The notes beneath the pieces were generated by a model, which did no database searches, was not told where the DNA came from, and worked only from the letters and a program-made list of their open reading frames with translations. DNA of 64,000 bases from Acidimicrobiales bacterium. GTDB taxonomy: Bacteria; Actinomycetota; Acidimicrobiia; Acidimicrobiales; RAAP-2. The position numbers were made by a program, and so were the translations under genes. Shown piece by piece: positions 22,479 through 34,879 of the stretch (position 1 is its first letter; each line of letters opens with the position of its first letter). Where the stretch lies: NCBI GenBank assembly GCA_017883135.1, contig JADGOE010000002.1:36580-100579 (forward strand). Reading direction: 5' to 3'.

Positions 22479-22596
22479 CGCACGCGGTTCGAGGATCAGC
22501 AGGACCTGAGCGACCGTTCGGAGCGATGGCACCCCGAGGTGGGTGTCATCGGGACGACGGCCCGATGAGCGTCGGAACCAGGGGGCAGTAGGAGGC

Positions 22597-24726
22597 ATGT
22601 CGGGCAACTCCGAGCCACCGGGCGATGGTCGCCTGCTGCAGTCCGGCGATGAGGCCGGCACCGCCCCCGGCGACCGCCGATTCAGACCGGATATCGAAGG
22701 ACTGAGGGCCGTCGCCATCGTGCTGGTGGTGCTGTACCACGCCGGCCTTCGGGGGCTGAGCGGGGGCTACATCGGCGTGGATGTCTTCTTCGTGATCTCC
22801 GGATTCGTCATCACCGGGGTGCTCCTCCGGGAGCAGGCCGCCACCCATCGGACTTCGATCCTCGCTTTCTACGGGCGTCGATGCCGTCGCATCATTCCGG
22901 CCGCGACGCTGGCGATCGTCGTCACGGTCGTCGCGACCTACGCGGTGCTGGGGGTCGTCGACGGCAACCAGACCGCGATCGACGCGCGATGGGCGGCGAT
23001 CTTCCTCGCCAACTTCCACTTTGCCTCGGTGGGGACGAACTACCTCTCCGCGCAGCTGCCGCCCTCTCCGCTCCAGAACTTCTGGTCACTTGCCGTCGAG
23101 GAGCAGTTCTACCTCGTCTACCCGACGATCTTTCTGGTGCTCTCTGCGGTCCGGAGCCGACTGTCGCTGCGGGCGCGACTGGCCATCGGTCTGACCGCGA
23201 CCATCGTTGCCTCGTTCACCTTCTCCGTGATCCAGACGGCCTCCAACCCGACGGTCGCCTTCTTCTCTCCCTTCACCCGGGCATGGGAGCTCGCGCTCGG
23301 CGCATTGATCGCGGTGGGGACGGAGTGGCTCCTCGAAGTTCCCGAGGTCATCGGCTCGATCATGACCTGGGCCGGGTTGGGGGCCATCGGGCTCGCCGCT
23401 GTCATGTTCACCAGCAACACCCCCTACCCGGGGTGGCAGGCAGCCCTCCCGGTCATCGGAACGGCACTGGTCATCGCCGGCGGGGCCGCTACGCCCCGGT
23501 GGGCAGCTGAGGGCCTCCTGAAGGTGACCCCGTTCCGGTGGCTCGGAAAACTCTCCTACTCGCTGTACCTGTGGCACTGGCCGATCCTGATCATCGCGGC
23601 GGAATCGGTCGGCAAGACCAGTCTGCCGTTCAGCCAGAACCTGGTGTGGTTGCTGGTCGCCCTGCTTGCTTCGATCGTGAGCTACAACCTGGTCGAGAAC
23701 CCCATCCGACACTCCACGTTCGTCGGCGCCAGACGTTGGGCACCGATCGGCCTTGGCGTCGCGTTGATCGCGGTCTCCTTCGGGGTGGCCACCGTCGGGC
23801 TCGGCGACCATGCGAGCACGGCCTCGACTCCTCGAGGGACCGTTCATCCCGGCCGGGTGCACCCCACCACCTCGGGCACCCCCGATCCATCGACGTTCGT
23901 GGCGAACCTGGTCCGAGTAGCGCCCCTCATCCGGGTGCTTCCGGCAGACCTGACCCCCTCGCTGGCCGGGGTCCGCACCGATTGGGGAGGCCCTGGACCG
24001 CTCTGCTGGCCTGCACTGGGCCAGACCAGCATCCCCGCGTGCGTGTTCGGCGATCCGCACGGAACCCGCACCATGGTGCTGTACGGGGACTCGCATGCGG
24101 CGATGTGGTTCGATGCCGTCAACGTCATCGCGGTCATGTCCCACTGGAAGCTGGTCTACCTCGGAAAGGGCGACTGCCCTGCCGACATGCTCACCTACGA
24201 GAACCCTCCCGGATGGGGTCGGGCCGGCGGCGAGTACTCGGTGTGCGATCAGTGGCACCGCTTCGCACTCGACCGGATAAGTCGGCTTCACCCGGATCTC
24301 GTGGTGATCACCCAGGAGGTGCGTGGAAAGCCTGACGGCAAGGGCTACAGCGCCCACCAGTGGCAACAGGGATTGGAGACCACGTTCGATCGACTCGGGG
24401 TAGCGAAGAGCAAGATCGTGGTGTTGGGCAACATCCCGATCCTTCCGCAGGCCGGCCCGCAGTGCCTGGCCAGGAACAGTGCCGCGGTGCAGAAGTGTTC
24501 GGGTCCCGTTGTCCAGTACTCGACCGTGTTCAACCGAGCCGAGCGCGCCGCCACGGCGAGCAAGGGGGCGCGGTACATCGATGTGACGCCATGGTTCTGT
24601 TCGACGATCTGCACGGCGATCATCGGGAAGTACCAGGTGTACTGGGACGATTATCACATCGCGGCCACCTACTCGTTCGTGCTCGAAGGGGTCCTCACCC
24701 AGTCGCTCGGCCTCTCCACGGCTTGA
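22597..24726 (+). CDS. acyltransferase 3 family protein with C-terminal SGNH-like domain (OafA/OafB-like)
   Basis: RPDIEGLRAVAIVLVVLYHAGLRGLSGGYIGVDVFFVISGFVITGVLLRE, many TM segments, then TMVLYGDSHAAMWFDAV and DDYHIAATYS. Confidence 0.92.
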   Translation: MSGNSEPPGDGRLLQSGDEAGTAPGDRRFRPDIEGLRAVAIVLVVLYHAGLRGLSGGYIGVDVFFVISGFVITGVLLREQAATHRTSILAFYGRRCRRIIPAATLAIVVTVVATYAVLGVVDGNQTAIDARWAAIFLANFHFASVGTNYLSAQLPPSPLQNFWSLAVEEQFYLVYPTIFLVLSAVRSRLSLRARLAIGLTATIVASFTFSVIQTASNPTVAFFSPFTRAWELALGALIAVGTEWLLEVPEVIGSIMTWAGLGAIGLAAVMFTSNTPYPGWQAALPVIGTALVIAGGAATPRWAAEGLLKVTPFRWLGKLSYSLYLWHWPILIIAAESVGKTSLPFSQNLVWLLVALLASIVSYNLVENPIRHSTFVGARRWAPIGLGVALIAVSFGVATVGLGDHASTASTPRGTVHPGRVHPTTSGTPDPSTFVANLVRVAPLIRVLPADLTPSLAGVRTDWGGPGPLCWPALGQTSIPACVFGDPHGTRTMVLYGDSHAAMWFDAVNVIAVMSHWKLVYLGKGDCPADMLTYENPPGWGRAGGEYSVCDQWHRFALDRISRLHPDLVVITQEVRGKPDGKGYSAHQWQQGLETTFDRLGVAKSKIVVLGNIPILPQAGPQCLARNSAAVQKCSGPVVQYSTVFNRAERAATASKGARYIDVTPWFCSTICTAIIGKYQVYWDDYHIAATYSFVLEGVLTQSLGLSTA

Positions 24727-24877
24727 GCCGGAAACACTGCCTCGGCACCGCAGAGGGCCTGCGAATGATCGGCGGACGGCGACATCGACGTGACCAACCA
24801 GCATCGGACTTTCTGCGGGCACTCGAGCGGCGTGGCATCCTGCGGGCTGTGACGGCTGCCGGCAACCAGCGATCGAG

Positions 24878-25651
24878 GTGGAGGGGTTGAGCATCCACGC
24901 CGGCCGGGTCGCCGTCATCACCGGGGCGAGCCGTGGCCTCGGTGCCGGCATGGCCGAGACGTTTGCCGGCCAGGGGATGCATCTGGGCCTGTGCGCCCGT
25001 GCCCGGCCGGAATCGCCCGACTGGGCCCCCGCCCTGACGGCATCGGTCGATGTGACCGACGCCGACGCGGTCGATGCCTTTGCCGGTGCGGTGGCCGAGC
25101 GTTTCGGTCGGATCGATCTGTGGGTGAACAACGCAGGGGTCCTCGCCCCGATCGGCCCGCTTGCCGATGCCGACCCCGAAGAAGTGCGTCGGCACTTCGA
25201 TGCCAACGTGCTGGGCGTCGTCCACGGCACGGGCGCCTTTGCCCGACAGGTGAGGGGCCAGCCCGAGGGCGGAGTCCTGGTCAACATCTCGTCGGGGGCG
25301 GCGGCTACCCCCTATGAGGGATGGGCCGTCTACTGCGCTTCGAAGGCAGCGGTCGAGATGCTCACCGAGGTCGTTGCACTCGAGGAGCTCCCAGCCGGCC
25401 TGAGGGCCTACGCCCTGGCGCCGGGCGTGGTGGACACCGACATGCAGACCCTCATCCGTTCGAGCACGGAGGAGGCGTTCCCCGATGTCCGGCGTTTCCG
25501 ACGTCTCAAGCAGGAGGGCCGGTTCAATTCGGCCGATTGGGTGGCACGGTTCATCCTCGATCGCTGCCTGGGTGCAGCGGGCTCGGACGGTCCAGCAGAC
25601 GTTGCCGGTGCAGTGCGCCTCCGGGTGCCAGACGAACCGGGTGGAATCTAG
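24878..25651 (+). CDS. SDR family oxidoreductase
   Basis: RVAVITGASRGLGAGMAE, NNAGVLAPIG, VYCASKAAVEMLTE. Confidence 0.92.
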   Translation: MEGLSIHAGRVAVITGASRGLGAGMAETFAGQGMHLGLCARARPESPDWAPALTASVDVTDADAVDAFAGAVAERFGRIDLWVNNAGVLAPIGPLADADPEEVRRHFDANVLGVVHGTGAFARQVRGQPEGGVLVNISSGAAATPYEGWAVYCASKAAVEMLTEVVALEELPAGLRAYALAPGVVDTDMQTLIRSSTEEAFPDVRRFRRLKQEGRFNSADWVARFILDRCLGAAGSDGPADVAGAVRLRVPDEPGGI

Positions 25652-25871
25652 AAAGGGAAGCCCCCGTCCCTGTAGCCCCGGCAGGGCAATGGCCTCGTGG
25701 AGGTTGTCTGTCTTGGCTTCAATCATTGGGATCATGCCGACGAATCGGATATGGACTTCGGTATGAGCCATCGAAGAATGGCCCAAGCGGTGTGCACGCC
25801 CTTGCTAGGCCCCCGCGCCTTGGCGCACGGCATCGAAGCGGCAACTGGTAACGCCAGGTAACGTCGCGGAC

Positions 25872-25997
25872 ATGTCCGAACGTTCCCGCAAGATCGCCAA
25901 GCCGGCGGCGTTGGGCGTGCTGGCCACCGTGGCCACCATGGCCAGCGTCTGGTGGTTCGCGTTGAGGCCCCGGCGCAAGGTGAAGCTCGACAAGTAG
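25872..25997 (+). CDS. 41-aa putative single-pass membrane protein
   Basis: MSERSRKIAKPAALGVLATVATMASVWWFALRPRRKVKLDK; TAACGT 7 nt upstream of ATG; hydrophobic core flanked by basic residues. Confidence 0.5.
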   Translation: MSERSRKIAKPAALGVLATVATMASVWWFALRPRRKVKLDK

Positions 25998-26141
25998 GGA
26001 CGAACCCGGCAAATGCTCCGGGCGACTCATCGCAAGCAGATCTTCCGTCGGGCGTCGGCCGGCGAGCCCCTGGCCAGAACCTCGGCCGCAGGGCCCACCT
26101 GGGCCGGCCTCGCTCAATCCCCTACCCGGTAACCTCGGCCG

Positions 26142-27422
26142 GTGACACTGGCATCGCTTCGCCCGCTGCGTTCGCGGAACTTCGCCCTCATCTGGTCGGC
26201 AGCGTTGGTGTCCAACGTGGGCTCGTGGATGCAGACCGTGGCCCTCGGGGTGCTGGTCTTTGCCCGCACCGGTCAGCCCGGGTGGACCGGCCTGGTCGCC
26301 GCCGCCGGCTTCCTTCCGATTGGCCTCCTCGCTCCCCTCGGCGGCGCATTGGCCGACCGGCTCGATCGTCGGCGCTGGTTGATCGTCACCACGCTGGCCG
26401 AGATGTCCTTCGCCGCGGTGCTGGCGGTGTTGGCCGCCGTCGGGCGTGACACGCCGGCAGTGCTGGTCATCCTGGCGTTTCTGGGCGGGGCGTCCGGTGC
26501 GATCGGGTTTCCGGCGTATCAGGCGATGGTCCCTGACCTGGTGCCTCACGAGGACCTGCTCGGCGCGGTGTCGCTGTCGTCGGCCCAGTTCAACCTCGGG
26601 CGGGTCATCGGACCGGCGTTGGCAGGCCTGGCCCTGCTCTCGCACAACTACGCCCTGGTCTTCGGCATCAACGCCGCATCGTTTGCCGCTGTGGTGGTGG
26701 CGTTGACGATGGTGCGGCTGCCCAAGCCGTTGGGGCAGGCCGGTGCGGTCCGGATCGTGGCCCGCATCGTGGAGGGTGCACGAGCGGCGATGGCCGAGCC
26801 GGGTTGTCGATCTGCGATCGGGCTCATCGCGGTGGTGGCCCTGCTCGCCTCGCCGTTCATCGCGCTGGTGGCGGCCATGTCCGGCGTCCTCCACCGGAAC
26901 GGTGTGGGTGTCCCGGTGGGGACCGCGGTGCTGGTCACCGCCCAGGGAGTCGGCGCAGTCATCGGCGCCTTGACCCTGCCGTCGCTGGCGGCTCGGATCG
27001 GCCGGGTGACCATGCTGCGGACCGCTCTGTTCGTGCTGCCGGTGCTGCTGGTCGGTTACGGGCTGGCCCCGACCTTGTGGTCGGCGGCGCTCGCCCTGTT
27101 GGCGGTGGGTGCCGCCTACATCGCCGTCCTTTCCGGACTGAACACGGTGGTCCAGTTGCGTGCCCCTGCCGAGGCCCGAGGCCGCATCCTGAGCATCTAC
27201 ATGATGGGCCTGGGGATCGTCTATCCGATCGGGGCGGTACTCCAGGGGTGGATCGCCGATCACCTGGGCATCAAGGCGGTGACGGTGGGCGGGGCGGTGC
27301 TCCTCCTCGGGGGGATGGCGGCGCTCACGGCACTTCGTCCGCGGGTGTTCACCGCACTCCGTGATCCGACGACGACCACCACCTCCGTCGTGTCCCTGCT
27401 TCCGACCGACGAGCTCCCGTGA
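26142..27422 (+). CDS. MFS transporter (MFS_3/enterobactin exporter-like)
   Basis: RPLRSRNFALIWSAALVSNVGSWMQTVALGVLVF...GGALADRLDRRRWLIV; ~12 TM segments. Confidence 0.92.
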   Translation: MTLASLRPLRSRNFALIWSAALVSNVGSWMQTVALGVLVFARTGQPGWTGLVAAAGFLPIGLLAPLGGALADRLDRRRWLIVTTLAEMSFAAVLAVLAAVGRDTPAVLVILAFLGGASGAIGFPAYQAMVPDLVPHEDLLGAVSLSSAQFNLGRVIGPALAGLALLSHNYALVFGINAASFAAVVVALTMVRLPKPLGQAGAVRIVARIVEGARAAMAEPGCRSAIGLIAVVALLASPFIALVAAMSGVLHRNGVGVPVGTAVLVTAQGVGAVIGALTLPSLAARIGRVTMLRTALFVLPVLLVGYGLAPTLWSAALALLAVGAAYIAVLSGLNTVVQLRAPAEARGRILSIYMMGLGIVYPIGAVLQGWIADHLGIKAVTVGGAVLLLGGMAALTALRPRVFTALRDPTTTTTSVVSLLPTDELP

Positions 27423-28795
27423 GCCCAGGGGTCACCGTGGAGGTCCTGACCGCAGCCAATGCCGAGGACGCGCAAAGGCGCGCCGCCGGAGCCCTGATCG
27501 CGGCCGGTTTGCAGGCCGGTGACCGGGTGGCCTTCTGTCTCCCTTCCTCGGCGGCGCTGTTGTGCGCCGTGCTCGGGGCACTGCGCATCGGCGTGGTCCC
27601 CGTGCTCTTGAACGCCACGCTCCTCGAGGGCGAGCGGGACCTGCTGGTCGCGGACGCCGACCCCTCGATGGTCGTCGCCGACACAGCCCGACTGGCCGAG
27701 CTCGATACCGAGTCGCCGGTGCCCCTGGCGCCCTATCCACTGGCCCGGCCGATGCACTACACGTCGGGTACCACCGGTCGGGCCAAGGGGGTGTGGTCGG
27801 GCCTGTGGGACACCGCCACCGCGGAGGCGGCGTTCGCCGATGAGGCCGACCTGTGGTCGTTCGGACCCGACGACGTGCATCTGGTCTGCTCCCCGATGTA
27901 CCACTCGGTGTCGATCCGGTTCGCCGGGGGGACCTTGCTCCGGGGTGGCACCTGCCTCGTCCTCGGTCGGTTCGACGCAGATGTGGCCCGCCAGGCCCTC
28001 GAGGGCCGGTTCGGCCCGGTGCCGACCACCACCTTCGTGGCGCCCTCGTCCCTGCGCCGCCTGCTGGACACCGGCGGCGACCCACCCGCACGGTTCGACT
28101 CGCTGCGCCTGCTGGTCCACGCGGGCTCGCCCTGCCCCCCCTCGCTCAAGCGGGATGCCCTGGCCGCGGTGGGCCCGGGCGTCCTGTGGGAGTTCTACGG
28201 CTCTACCGAGGGCCAGTTCACCGTGTGCCCGCCCGACGAGTGGTCTGCCCGCCCCGGCACCGTCGGCCGGGCCCGCCCCGGCCGCACCCTCTCGGTGGAC
28301 GGGGACGGGACGATCTGGTGTCGTCCCCCCGGGTTCGCCCGCTTCATCTACTGGCGGGACGAGGCCAAGACGGCGTCGGCCTGGCGCGACGGAGCCTTCA
28401 CCGTCGGAGACCTGGGGCGGCTCGACTCCGATGGCTACCTCTTCCTCGACGGGCGCCGGGACGACCTGATCATCACCGGGGGGGTCAACGTCTACCCGGC
28501 CGAGGTGGAGGCGGCTCTCATCGAGCTGGAGGGCGTCGCCGAGGTGGCGGTCTTCGGGCTTCCCGACGAGCGATGGGGCCAGCGGGTGTGTGCCGCCCTG
28601 GTGCCTGCCGCTTCGGCGGCTTCCGCTGCGAGCGGATCCCCCCGACGGCTGGTCGAGGCCGCCAGGGCCCACGCCGAGGCCCGGTTGGCCGGCTACAAGC
28701 GGCCCAAGCAGTACGAGGTGGTCGATGCCCTGCCACGGACGGCCACCGGCAAGCTGCAGAGGAGCTTGATCCCGGAACTTCTCGACAGGGGCTGA
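27419..28795 (+). CDS. AMP-dependent synthetase/acyl-CoA ligase
   Basis: MHYTSGTTGRAKGVWSG, WEFYGSTEGQFT, DGYLFLDGRRDDLIITGGVNVYPAEVE, ATGKLQRSLI; 4-nt overlap with MFS gene. Confidence 0.93.
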   Translation: MSPGVTVEVLTAANAEDAQRRAAGALIAAGLQAGDRVAFCLPSSAALLCAVLGALRIGVVPVLLNATLLEGERDLLVADADPSMVVADTARLAELDTESPVPLAPYPLARPMHYTSGTTGRAKGVWSGLWDTATAEAAFADEADLWSFGPDDVHLVCSPMYHSVSIRFAGGTLLRGGTCLVLGRFDADVARQALEGRFGPVPTTTFVAPSSLRRLLDTGGDPPARFDSLRLLVHAGSPCPPSLKRDALAAVGPGVLWEFYGSTEGQFTVCPPDEWSARPGTVGRARPGRTLSVDGDGTIWCRPPGFARFIYWRDEAKTASAWRDGAFTVGDLGRLDSDGYLFLDGRRDDLIITGGVNVYPAEVEAALIELEGVAEVAVFGLPDERWGQRVCAALVPAASAASAASGSPRRLVEAARAHAEARLAGYKRPKQYEVVDALPRTATGKLQRSLIPELLDRG

Positions 28796-28868
28796 CCCGC
28801 CGCCCCATCGCCGCCGAGTGACGCTTCACTCCACTGCCGGTGGGAAGAATGTGGGGAATACTGAGGAG

Positions 28869-30272
28869 ATGCATCCTGTCGATTCCGGCCCCCCGATCGC
28901 CACGATCAACCCGACCAACGGGGAGCTGCTCCAGTCCTTCGAGCCGTATGACGCGGCAACGGTGGAGTCGCGCCTGGCGGTGGCGGCTGGGGCCGCGTCC
29001 CGGTGGTCGAGGAGCACCTTCGCCGAGCGGTCGCGTCTGCTGATCACCGCGGCCGAGCTGCTTGAAGGGGAGCTTCCCGACATCGCCCACGTGGTCACCA
29101 CGGAGATGGGGAAGCCGTTCGCCCAGGCCAAGGGAGAGGTGGCCAAGTGCGCCAGCGGGTTCCGCTGGTTCGCCGAGCACGCCGAGGCCCTCCTCACCGA
29201 CGAAGAGATCCTGGTCGACGCCTCGCTGGGACTGGTCACCTACCAGCCACTGGGCGTCGTGCTGGCGATCATGCCATGGAACTTTCCGCTCTGGCAGGTG
29301 GCGCGCTTCATCGCGCCGGCGGTGATGGTGGGAAACGTCGGCCTGCTGAAGCACGCCCCGAACGTGCCGCGGACCGCCCTGTTGCTTGAGGACCTGTTCC
29401 TTCGGGCCGGCGCCCCCGACGGGGTGCTCCAGACCTTGCTGATCGGCACCGACCAGGTGCCGGCCATCATCGCCGATCCGAGGGTTGCCGCGGTGACCCT
29501 CACCGGCAGTGTCGGTGCCGGCCGGGCGGTGGCGGCACAGGCCGGCGCGGCCGGCAAGAAGGTGGTGCTCGAACTGGGGGGCAGCGATCCGTTCATCGTG
29601 CTCCCGTCGGCCGATCTCGAGCGGGCAGCTGCGGTGGGCGTGCAGGCCCGGGTGCAGAACGCCGGGCAGTCGTGCATTGCCGCCAAGCGGTTCATCGTCC
29701 ACCGCGACGTCGCGGCCGCCTTCACCGAAAGGTTCGTTTCCGGCATGGGCGCGGCCTCGGTGGGCGATCCGTTCGACCCGGCCACCGAGGTCGGGCCGAT
29801 GGTCAACGCCGCGGCCCGCGACACAATCGCCGCCCAGGTCGAGGACGCCCGGGCCAAGGGTGCCACCATCCTGTGCGGGGGCGAGCGTGTCGTTGGTCCT
29901 GAGGGTGCTGATCACCCCGGCTACTTCTACCGCCCCACCGTGATCACCGGGATGACCCCGGACATGCGGGTGGCCTCCGAGGAGGTGTTCGGGCCGGTGG
30001 CCCTCCTCTATGTGGTGGCCGACGCCGACGAGGCGCTGGCGGTGGCCAACGGGACCGAGTTCGGCCTCGGGTCGAGCGTGTGGACCGACGACCCCGACGA
30101 ACAGCAACGGTTCGTCAACGACCTCGACGCGGGGCAGGTCTTCGTCAACGGCATGGTCGTCTCCATGCCCCAGCTCCCCTTCGGGGGGATCAAGAGCTCG
30201 GGAATCGGGCGGGAGCTCTCCGCCCACGGCCTCCACGAGTTCTGCAATGTGAAGTCGGTGTGGATCGCCTGA
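28869..30272 (+). CDS. succinate-semialdehyde dehydrogenase-like aldehyde dehydrogenase
   Basis: INPTNGELLQSFEPYD, MPWNFPLWQVARF, LTGSVGAGRAVA, LELGGSDPFIVLPSADLE, NAGQSCIAAKRFIV. Confidence 0.92.
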   Translation: MHPVDSGPPIATINPTNGELLQSFEPYDAATVESRLAVAAGAASRWSRSTFAERSRLLITAAELLEGELPDIAHVVTTEMGKPFAQAKGEVAKCASGFRWFAEHAEALLTDEEILVDASLGLVTYQPLGVVLAIMPWNFPLWQVARFIAPAVMVGNVGLLKHAPNVPRTALLLEDLFLRAGAPDGVLQTLLIGTDQVPAIIADPRVAAVTLTGSVGAGRAVAAQAGAAGKKVVLELGGSDPFIVLPSADLERAAAVGVQARVQNAGQSCIAAKRFIVHRDVAAAFTERFVSGMGAASVGDPFDPATEVGPMVNAAARDTIAAQVEDARAKGATILCGGERVVGPEGADHPGYFYRPTVITGMTPDMRVASEEVFGPVALLYVVADADEALAVANGTEFGLGSSVWTDDPDEQQRFVNDLDAGQVFVNGMVVSMPQLPFGGIKSSGIGRELSAHGLHEFCNVKSVWIA

Positions 30273-31438
30273 TGGCAGGGGGGCGGGCCTACCTCGATCA
30301 CGCCGCCACCACACCGATGCGCCCCGAGGCGGTCGAGGCCATGCTGCCCTATCTGGCCGACGACTTCGCCAACCCGTCGGGGAGCCACGCCGAGTCCCGG
30401 CGGGCCCGGGCGGCGGTGGAGGACGCCCGTGACCAGGTGGCCGAGTGGCTCGGTGCCGGCCCCGGTGAGGTGGTGTTCACCTCGGGCGGTACCGAGGCGG
30501 ACAATCTGGCTGTCTCGGGGGCGTGGGAGGCGATGGTCGCCACCCGGTCGACGCCCCCGACGGTGCTGGTGTGCTCGGCCATGGAGCACCACGCCGTCCT
30601 CAACACGTGTCGGGCCCTGGCCCGGCGAACCGGGGCCGAGTTGCGGGAGGTGCGACCCGGCAAGGACGGGATCATCGATCTCGACGCCCTGGCCGAGGCG
30701 TGCACCCCCGAGGTGGGCATGGTGTCGGTGATGGCGGTGAACAACGAGATCGGCACCGTCCAGCCCATCGACTCGGTGGCGTCGGTGGTCCGCCAGCGGT
30801 CGCCGTCCGCTCTCCTCCACACCGACGCCGTCCAGGCGGTGCCCTGGCTCGACCTGCGCGGGTTGACCGCCCGGGCCGACCTGGTGGCGGTGAGCGCGCA
30901 CAAGTTCGGGGGGCCGAAGGGGGTCGGGGCCCTGGTGGTCCGCAACGGCGTCGAGGTGCGCGCCCTCATCCACGGTGGCGGCCACGAGCGCGAACGCCGC
31001 AGCGGCACCTACAATGTGGCCGGCATCGTGGCCATGGCAACCGCACTGGCCGTCACCGTCTCGGAACGGCAGCGCACGGTGGATCGGGTGACCCCGATGC
31101 GTGATCGCCTGGGCGACCGGCTGCTCGACGCGGTGGCCCGAACCCGCGAGACCGGCGACCGGGCCGACCGGACCGCAGGCCATCTGCACCTTCGCTTTGC
31201 CGGCGTGGAGAGCGAGGCCCTGGTCGTCCTGCTCGACGAGGCCGGCGTGGCGGTGTCGGCCGGCGCAGCCTGCTCGAGCGGAGCGGTGGAGGCCAGCCAC
31301 GTGCTGGAGTCGATGGGCTTCGACCGTGAGGAGGCCGGCAGCGGCATTCGGTTCTCCCTCGGGACGACCACCACCGAGGCGGACATCGACCTCGCCCTGG
31401 CCGTGGTGCCGGGCGCCGTCGCACAACTGAGAGACTGA
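30272..31438 (+). CDS. cysteine desulfurase (IscS/NifS-like)
   Basis: AYLDHAATTPMRPEAVEAM, HHAVLNTCRALA, AVSAHKFGGPKGVGAL, AGAACSSGAVEASHVLESMG. Confidence 0.94.
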   Translation: MAGGRAYLDHAATTPMRPEAVEAMLPYLADDFANPSGSHAESRRARAAVEDARDQVAEWLGAGPGEVVFTSGGTEADNLAVSGAWEAMVATRSTPPTVLVCSAMEHHAVLNTCRALARRTGAELREVRPGKDGIIDLDALAEACTPEVGMVSVMAVNNEIGTVQPIDSVASVVRQRSPSALLHTDAVQAVPWLDLRGLTARADLVAVSAHKFGGPKGVGALVVRNGVEVRALIHGGGHERERRSGTYNVAGIVAMATALAVTVSERQRTVDRVTPMRDRLGDRLLDAVARTRETGDRADRTAGHLHLRFAGVESEALVVLLDEAGVAVSAGAACSSGAVEASHVLESMGFDREEAGSGIRFSLGTTTTEADIDLALAVVPGAVAQLRD

Positions 31439-31442
31439 CGGG

Positions 31443-34731
<3,289 letters not shown>

Positions 34732-34879
34732 AGCGCGGCAACGGACCGGCTTCTATTCCGCGGACCGAAACCGGGTGAACAGGTTGGAGGGACCCCATAG
34801 CGGCCCCGCCGAGGCCCCACGGGATCCGGCGACCCTCCACCTGTCGAAGAGAAGCGTTCGGTAGCCTTGGGCAACAATC

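Noticed and set aside
23086-25287. 733-aa minus-strand ORF
   Set aside because: Antisense to acyltransferase and SDR; artefactual composition
25652-25771. Minus-strand MAHTEVHIRFVGMIPMIEAKTDNLHEAIALPGLQ... as a real gene start
   Set aside because: Reads plausibly for ~40 residues but runs antisense into the SDR coding region; no promoter or family recognised
25719-27263. 514-aa minus-strand ORF
   Set aside because: Antisense to MFS gene; Gln/His/Arg-rich mirror frame
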